From: Acanthochromis polyacanthus
Taxonomy: Eukaryota; Chordata; Actinopteri; Pomacentridae
Assembly (NCBI RefSeq): GCF_021347895.1
Contig: NC_067135.1
Location: 27,389,006-27,453,005 of the forward strand
Length of the DNA stretch: 64,000 nucleotides
Direction of reading: 5' to 3'
Within the stretch, counting starts at the first letter, position 1; every line of letters starts with the position of its first letter. A program made the translations under genes and the position numbers. Below are positions 58,101 through 64,000 of this stretch, in pieces. Under the pieces are notes generated by a model that had not been told where the DNA came from, did no database searches, and saw only the letters and a list, made by a program, of their open reading frames with translations.

Positions 58101-61100
58101 TTCTCTTTTTTACAGGTTCCCGTGGTCCAGGTAAGTACATCAGGTAAGTATGACTATCTTTAGCCTATGAATTTTAGCTTAACTTAGCATATGAGTTGGA
58201 TTTTTTAGCTTGTTTTTAACACCTGTTTTTAGGATTTTTTTACAGCAACCAACGAACTATGTACATATTTACATGGACTTCAATAAGACCCTCCCCCCCC
58301 AGTAGTCGACTTGTTTTATTATAGTGTGCATAGGGGCTACGTTTCGACCTCCATTCGGGTCTTCTTCAGGCCCTGCACACTATCCCCATACAAAGATCCC
58401 CGGGAGCAAAGTCCCGGAGATGTTGCCACCCCGAAGTCCCAAAGCAAAATGAGCCTGACTTGGCGTTTCCATCAACTATACTTAGTTTGTAAAATCCCAT
58501 ACTTGGTTTTTGAAATACACTTACTTGGTTTTTAACTTATACTTAGCTTCCAATGCGCTTATACTTAGCTTTTTAAACTTATACTTAGCTTTTAAACATA
58601 TACTTAGTTTTTAAATAGGGAAGGGGTTGGACTTAGGGTTAGGGGGCGGGGTTAGGGTCAGGGAACCAGCCACTGACCTTAAGGTTAGGGATTTGGGGTC
58701 AGGGACAGGATGTGGGAGAGGTTGTGGTTAGAAAAAATCCCAGATTAGGGTGTGTAGGGGTCCAATGTCCCACTCCACTGTCCAATTAGACCGAATTGTC
58801 TTTAAAGGCCGGGGTCCCCAGTAATGGACCCCGACCGAGGAGGCACGGGCTGGATAGGTTTAGATATTAGGCCCCCTCCTAAGAGGGGAACCTAGGTGCA
58901 CTGTCCATCCTCAGCTTGAGATCCACCACCAGGGACCCAGGCCGCCACCAAATGGGCTCACAAGACCCACTGGTCCTGGCTTATTTTAGAAAAGCATTAT
59001 AATTAGTTGTGCTCAATTTAGCTTCATTGATAACCGACTTGGCTTATTAGTTGTGCTCAACTTGGCGTCATTAATAACCGACTTGGCTTATTCTCTTCCT
59101 TTCAGGTGACACGCTTCTTGGGTCTACCTCAACAATAGGGGACACGCTTCTTGGGTCTACCCTTTAAATTTGGTAAGTAATTAAAATGCTTTTCTCTTTT
59201 TTACAGGTTCCCGTGGTCCAGGTAAGTACATCAGGTAAGTATGACTATCTTTAGCCTATGAATTTTAGCTTAACTTAGCATATGAGTTGGATTTTTTAGC
59301 TTGTTTTTAACACCTGTTTTTAGGATTTTTTTACAGCAACCAACGAACTATGTACATATTTACATGGACTTCAATAAGACCCTCCCCCCCCAGTAGTCGA
59401 CTTGTTTTATTATAGTGTGCATAGGGGCTACGTTTCGACCTCCATTCGGGTCTTCTTCAGGCCCTGCACACTATCCCCATACAAAGATCCCCGGGAGCAA
59501 AGTCCCGGAGATGTTGCCACCCCGAAGTCCCAAAGCAAAATGAGCCTGACTTGGCGTTTCCATCAACTATACTTAGTTTGTAAAATCCCATACTTGGTTT
59601 TTGAAATACACTTACTTGGTTTTTAACTTATACTTAGCTTCCAATGCGCTTATACTTAGCTTTTTAAACTTATACTTAGCTTTTAAACATATACTTAGTT
59701 TTTAAATAGGGAAGGGGTTGGACTTAGGGTTAGGGGGCGGGGTTAGGGTCAGGGAACCAGCCACTGACCTTAAGGTTAGGGATTTGGGGTCAGGGACAGG
59801 ATGTGGGAGAGGTTGTGGTTAGAAAAAATCCCAGATTAGGGTGTGTAGGGGTCCAATGTCCCACTCCACTGTCCAATTAGACCGAATTGTCTTTAAAGGC
59901 CGGGGTCCCCAGTAATGGACCCCGACCGAGGAGGCACGGGCTGGATAGGTTTAGATATTAGGCCCCCTCCTAAGAGGGGAACCTAGGTGCACTGTCCATC
60001 CTCAGCTTGAGATCCACCACCAGGGACCCAGGCCGCCACCAAATGGGCTCACAAGACCCACTGGTCCTGGCTTATTTTAGAAAAGCATTATAATTAGTTG
60101 TGCTCAATTTAGCTTCATTGATAACCGACTTGGCTTATTAGTTGTGCTCAACTTGGCGTCATTAATAACCGACTTGGCTTATTCTCTTCCTTTCAGGTGA
60201 CACGCTTCTTGGGTCTACCTCAACAATAGGGGACACGCTTCTTGGGTCTACCCTTTAAATTTGGTAAGTAATTAAAATGCTTTTCTCTTTTTTACAGGTT
60301 CCCGTGGTCCAGGTAAGTACATCAGGTAAGTATGACTATCTTTAGCCTATGAATTTTAGCTTAACTTAGCATATGAGTTGGATTTTTTAGCTTGTTTTTA
60401 ACACCTGTTTTTAGGATTTTTTTACAGCAACCAACGAACTATGTACATATTTACATGGACTTCAATAAGACCCTCCCCCCCCAGTAGTCGACTTGTTTTA
60501 TTATAGTGTGCATAGGGGCTACGTTTCGACCTCCATTCGGGTCTTCTTCAGGCCCTGCACACTATCCCCATACAAAGATCCCCGGGAGCAAAGTCCCGGA
60601 GATGTTGCCACCCCGAAGTCCCAAAGCAAAATGAGCCTGACTTGGCGTTTCCATCAACTATACTTAGTTTGTAAAATCCCATACTTGGTTTTTGAAATAC
60701 ACTTACTTGGTTTTTAACTTATACTTAGCTTCCAATGCGCTTATACTTAGCTTTTTAAACTTATACTTAGCTTTTAAACATATACTTAGTTTTTAAATAG
60801 GGAAGGGGTTGGACTTAGGGTTAGGGGGCGGGGTTAGGGTCAGGGAACCAGCCACTGACCTTAAGGTTAGGGATTGGGGTCAGGGACAGGATGTGGGAGA
60901 GGTTGTGGTTAGAAAAAATCCCAGATTAGGGTTTATGAGGGTCCAATGTCCCACTCCACTGTCCAATTAGACCGAATTGTCTTTAAAGGCCGGGGTCCCC
61001 AGTAATGGACCCCGACCGAGGAGGCACGGGCTGGATAGGTTTAGATATTAGGCCCCCTCCTAAGAGGGGAACCTAGGTGCACTGTCCATCCTCAGCTTGA

Positions 61101-64000
61101 GATCCACCACCAGGGACCCAGGCCGCCACCAAATGGGCTCACAAGACCCACTGGTCCTGGCTTATTTTAGAAAAGCATTATAATTAGTTGTGCTCAATTT
61201 AGCTTCATTGATAACCGACTTGGCTTATTAGTTGTGCTCAACTTGGCGTCATTAATAACCGACTTGGCTTATTCTCTTCCTTTCAGGTGACACGCTTCTT
61301 GGGTCTACCTCAACAATAGGGGACACGCTTCTTGGGTCTACCCTTTAAATTTGGTAAGTAATTAAAATGCTTTTCTCTTTTTTACAGGTTCCCGTGGTCC
61401 AGGTAAGTACATCAGGTAAGTATGACTATCTTTAGCCTATGAATTTTAGCTTAACTTAGCATATGAGTTGGATTTTTTAGCTTGTTTTTAACACCTGTTT
61501 TTAGGATTTTTTTACAGCAACCAACGAACTATGTACATATTTACATGGACTTCAATAAGACCCTCCCCCCCAGTAGTCGACTTGTTTTATTATAGTGTGC
61601 ATAGGGGCTACGTTTCGACCTCAATTCGGGTCTTCTTCAGGCCCTGCACACTATCCCCATACAAAGATCCCCGGGAGCAAAGTCCCGGAGATGTTGCCAC
61701 CCCGAAGTCCCAAAGCAAAATGAGCCTGACTTGGCGTTTCCATCAACTATACTTAGTTTGTAAAATCCCATACTTGGTTTTTAAATACCCTTACTTGGTT
61801 TTTAACTCTTACTTAGCTTCCAATGCGCTTATACTTAGCTTTTTAAACTTATACTTAGCTTTTAAACCTATACTTAGTTTTTAAACAGGGAAGGGGTGGA
61901 CTTAGGGTTAGGGGGCGGGGTTAGGGTCAGGGAACCAGCCACTGACCTTAAGGTTAGGGAATTGGGGTCAGGGACAGGATGTGGGAGAGGGTTGTGGTTA
62001 GAAAAAATCCCAAATTCGGGTTATGTAGGGGTCCAATGTCCCACTCCACTGTCCAATTAGACCGAATTGTCTTTAAAGGCCGGGGTCCCCAGTAATGGAC
62101 CCCGACCGAGGAGGCACGGGCTGGATAGGTTTAGATATTAGGCCCCCTCCTAAGAGGGGAACCTAGGTGCACTGTCCATCCTCAGCTTGAGATCCACCAC
62201 CAGGGACCCAGGCCGCCACCAAATGGGCTCACAAGACCCACTGGTCCTGGCTTATTTTAGAAAAGCATTATAATTAGTTGTGCTCAATTTAGCTTCATTG
62301 ATAACCGACTTGGCTTATTAGTTGTGCTCAACTTGGCGTCATTAATAACCGACTTGGCTTATTCTCTTCCTTTCAGGTGACACGCTTCTTGGGTCTACCT
62401 CAACAATAGGGGACACGCTTCTTGGGTCTACCCTTTAAATTTGGTAAGTAATTAAAATGCTTTTCTCTTTTTTACAGGTTCCCGTGGTCCAGGTAAGTAC
62501 ATCAGGTAAGTATGACTATCTTTAGCCTATGAATTTTAGCTTAACTTAGCATATGAGTTGGATTTTTTAGCTTGTTTTTAACACCTGTTTTTAGGATTTT
62601 TTTACAGCAACCAACGAACTATGTACATATTTACATGGACTTCAATAAGACCCTCCCCCCCCAGTAGTCGACTTGTTTTATTATAGTGTGCATAGGGGCT
62701 ACGTTTCGACCTCCATTCGGGTCTTCTTCAGGCCCTGCACACTATCCCCATACAAAGATCCCCGGGAGCAAAGTCCCGGAGATGTTGCCACCCCGAAGTC
62801 CCAAAGCAAAATGAGCCTCACTTGGCGTTTCCATCAACTATACTTAGTTTGTAAAATCCCATACTTGGTTTTTAAATACCCTTATTTGGTTTTTAACTCT
62901 TACTTAGCTTCCATGGTACGCTTATACTTAGCTTTTTAACACTTATACTTAGCTTTTAAACATATACTTAGTTTTTAAACAGGGATGGGGTGGACTTAGG
63001 GTTAGGGGGCGGGGTTAGGGTCAGGGAACCAGCCACTGACCTTAAGGTTAGGGAATTGGGGTCAGGGACAGGATGTGGGAGAGGTTGTGGTTAGAAAAAA
63101 TCCCAGATTAGGGTGTGTAGGGGTCCAATGTCCCACTCCACTGTCCAATTAGACCGAATTGTCTTTAAAGGCCGGGGTCCCCAGTAATGGACCCCGACCG
63201 AGGAGGCACGGGCTGGATAGGTTTAGATATTAGGCCCCCTCCTAAGAGGGGAACCTAGGTGCACTGTCCATCCTCAGCTTGAGATCCACCACCAGGGACC
63301 CAGGCCGCCACCAAATGGGCTCACAAGACCCACTGGTCCTGGCTTATTTTAGAAAAGCATTATAATTAGTTGTGCTCAATTTAGCTTCATTGATAACCGA
63401 CTTGGCTTATTAGTTGTGCTCAACTTGGCGTCATTAATAACCGACTTGGCTTATTCTCTTCCTTTCAGGTGACACGCTTCTTGGGTCTACCTCAACAATA
63501 GGGGACACGCTTCTTGGGTCTACCCTTTAAATTTGGTAAGTAATTAAAATGCTTTTCTCTTTTTTACAGGTTCCCGTGGTCCAGGTAAGTACATCAGGTA
63601 AGTATGACTATCTTTAGCCTATGAATTTTAGCTTAACTTAGCATATGAGTTGGATTTTTTAGCTTGTTTTTAACACCTGTTTTTAGGATTTTTTTACAGC
63701 AACCAACGAACTATGTACATATTTACATGGACTTCAATAAGACCCTCCCCCCCCAGTAGTCGACTTGTTTTATTATAGTGTGCATAGGGGCTACGTTTCG
63801 ACCTCAATTCGGGTCTTCTTCAGGCCCTGCACACTATCCCCATACAAAGATCCCCGGGAGCAAAGTCCCGGAGATGTTGCCACCCCGAAGTCCCAAAGCA
63901 AAATGAGCCTCACTTGGCGTTTCCATCAACTATACTTAGTTTGTAAAATCCCATACTTGGTTTTTAAATACCCTTACTTGGTTTTTAACTCTTACTTAGC

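Larger units (their letters stand above)
54496..64000 (+). repeat. Subtelomeric tandem array B, 1,090-bp unit
   Basis: About 8.7 copies of a 1,090-1,091-bp unit, still going at the window end. Starts (GTTTAGATATTAGGCCCCCT) fall at 54496, 55587, 56677 and 57767, and so on. Copies are nearly identical up to about 60.8 kb, differing mainly in a run of 7 or 8 cytosines; the last three show more substitutions. Each unit holds a GACACGCTTCTTGGGTCTAC duplicate, splice-like cassettes, a hairpin with hammerhead-like core (minus strand), a nested 20-bp repeat (TATACTTAGCTTTTAAAC words, e.g. 55204-55350) and degenerate TTAGGG words. Recurring frames of 74-117 codons have no known domain. Confidence 0.95.

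Noticed and set aside
55040..62939. Recurring frames of 74-117 codons in array B
   Set aside because: The start differs among copies with the length of a cytosine run, and the end differs with substitutions. This is not the behaviour of a conserved gene.
46501..64000. CRISPR-like array
   Set aside because: Units are over 1 kb, contiguous and without unique spacers, and the DNA is from a vertebrate.

Overview
The window comes from a ray-finned (teleost) fish chromosome and runs into a subtelomere on its right side. This rests on a Rex3/RTE LINE, Tc1 and hAT transposons with typical fish dispersed repeats, a TRIM gene of the fish finTRIM type, a Maverick/Polinton (adintovirus-like) integrase fragment, and vertebrate TTAGGG repeats. 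Most of the sequence is transposon-derived or unassigned intergenic DNA. There is one recognisable multi-exon host gene.

Region by region: 1-5.9 kb is a patchwork of transposons. It has a hAT element with a perfect 8-bp target duplication, a dead Tc1 transposase interrupted by two smaller TA-flanked elements, and a probable solo LTR. 8.1-10.6 kb is a decayed antisense Rex3 retrotransposon. 10.6-23 kb is mostly unassigned DNA with microsatellites. 23.4-27.6 kb, next to a 25-N gap, is a minus-strand block. It holds the start of a Maverick-type integrase, an AT-rich tandem repeat, three compact intronless genes (one frame-broken) that I cannot assign, and a promoter-like region. 28.0-29.2 kb has a Tc1 scrap and a LINE reverse-transcriptase remnant.

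31.3-40.1 kb is a seven-coding-exon TRIM E3 ubiquitin ligase gene: RING, two B-boxes, coiled coil and PRY/SPRY (B30.2). Splice phases agree throughout, but the coiled-coil exon carries two separate single-base frame shifts. Its introns hold minisatellites. 41.2-46.4 kb has a second hAT element with a perfect 8-bp duplication, a two-exon fragment of an unknown gene, a long-armed inverted-repeat element inserted in a Tc1-like MITE, and a Rex3 endonuclease fragment cut by a 100-N gap.

46.5-64 kb is two large tandem arrays. Array A has a 1.79-kb unit (about 4.4 copies) and array B a 1.09-kb unit (about 8.7 copies, running off the window). A short TTAGGG tract separates them. Every unit carries, on the minus strand, a sequence that fits a type I hammerhead ribozyme with a minimal ACGU stem III (CUGANGA core, stem II, GAAACGUA). 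On the plus strand, every unit has very short exon-like cassettes of 15-22 nt between strong splice-site consensus sequences. This pair of repeated signals is the most unusual content of the window. The likely reading is a subtelomeric satellite derived from, or related to, a ribozyme-bearing retroelement of the Penelope-like kind. The ribozyme fold is read from sequence; activity, splicing and origin are inferred.
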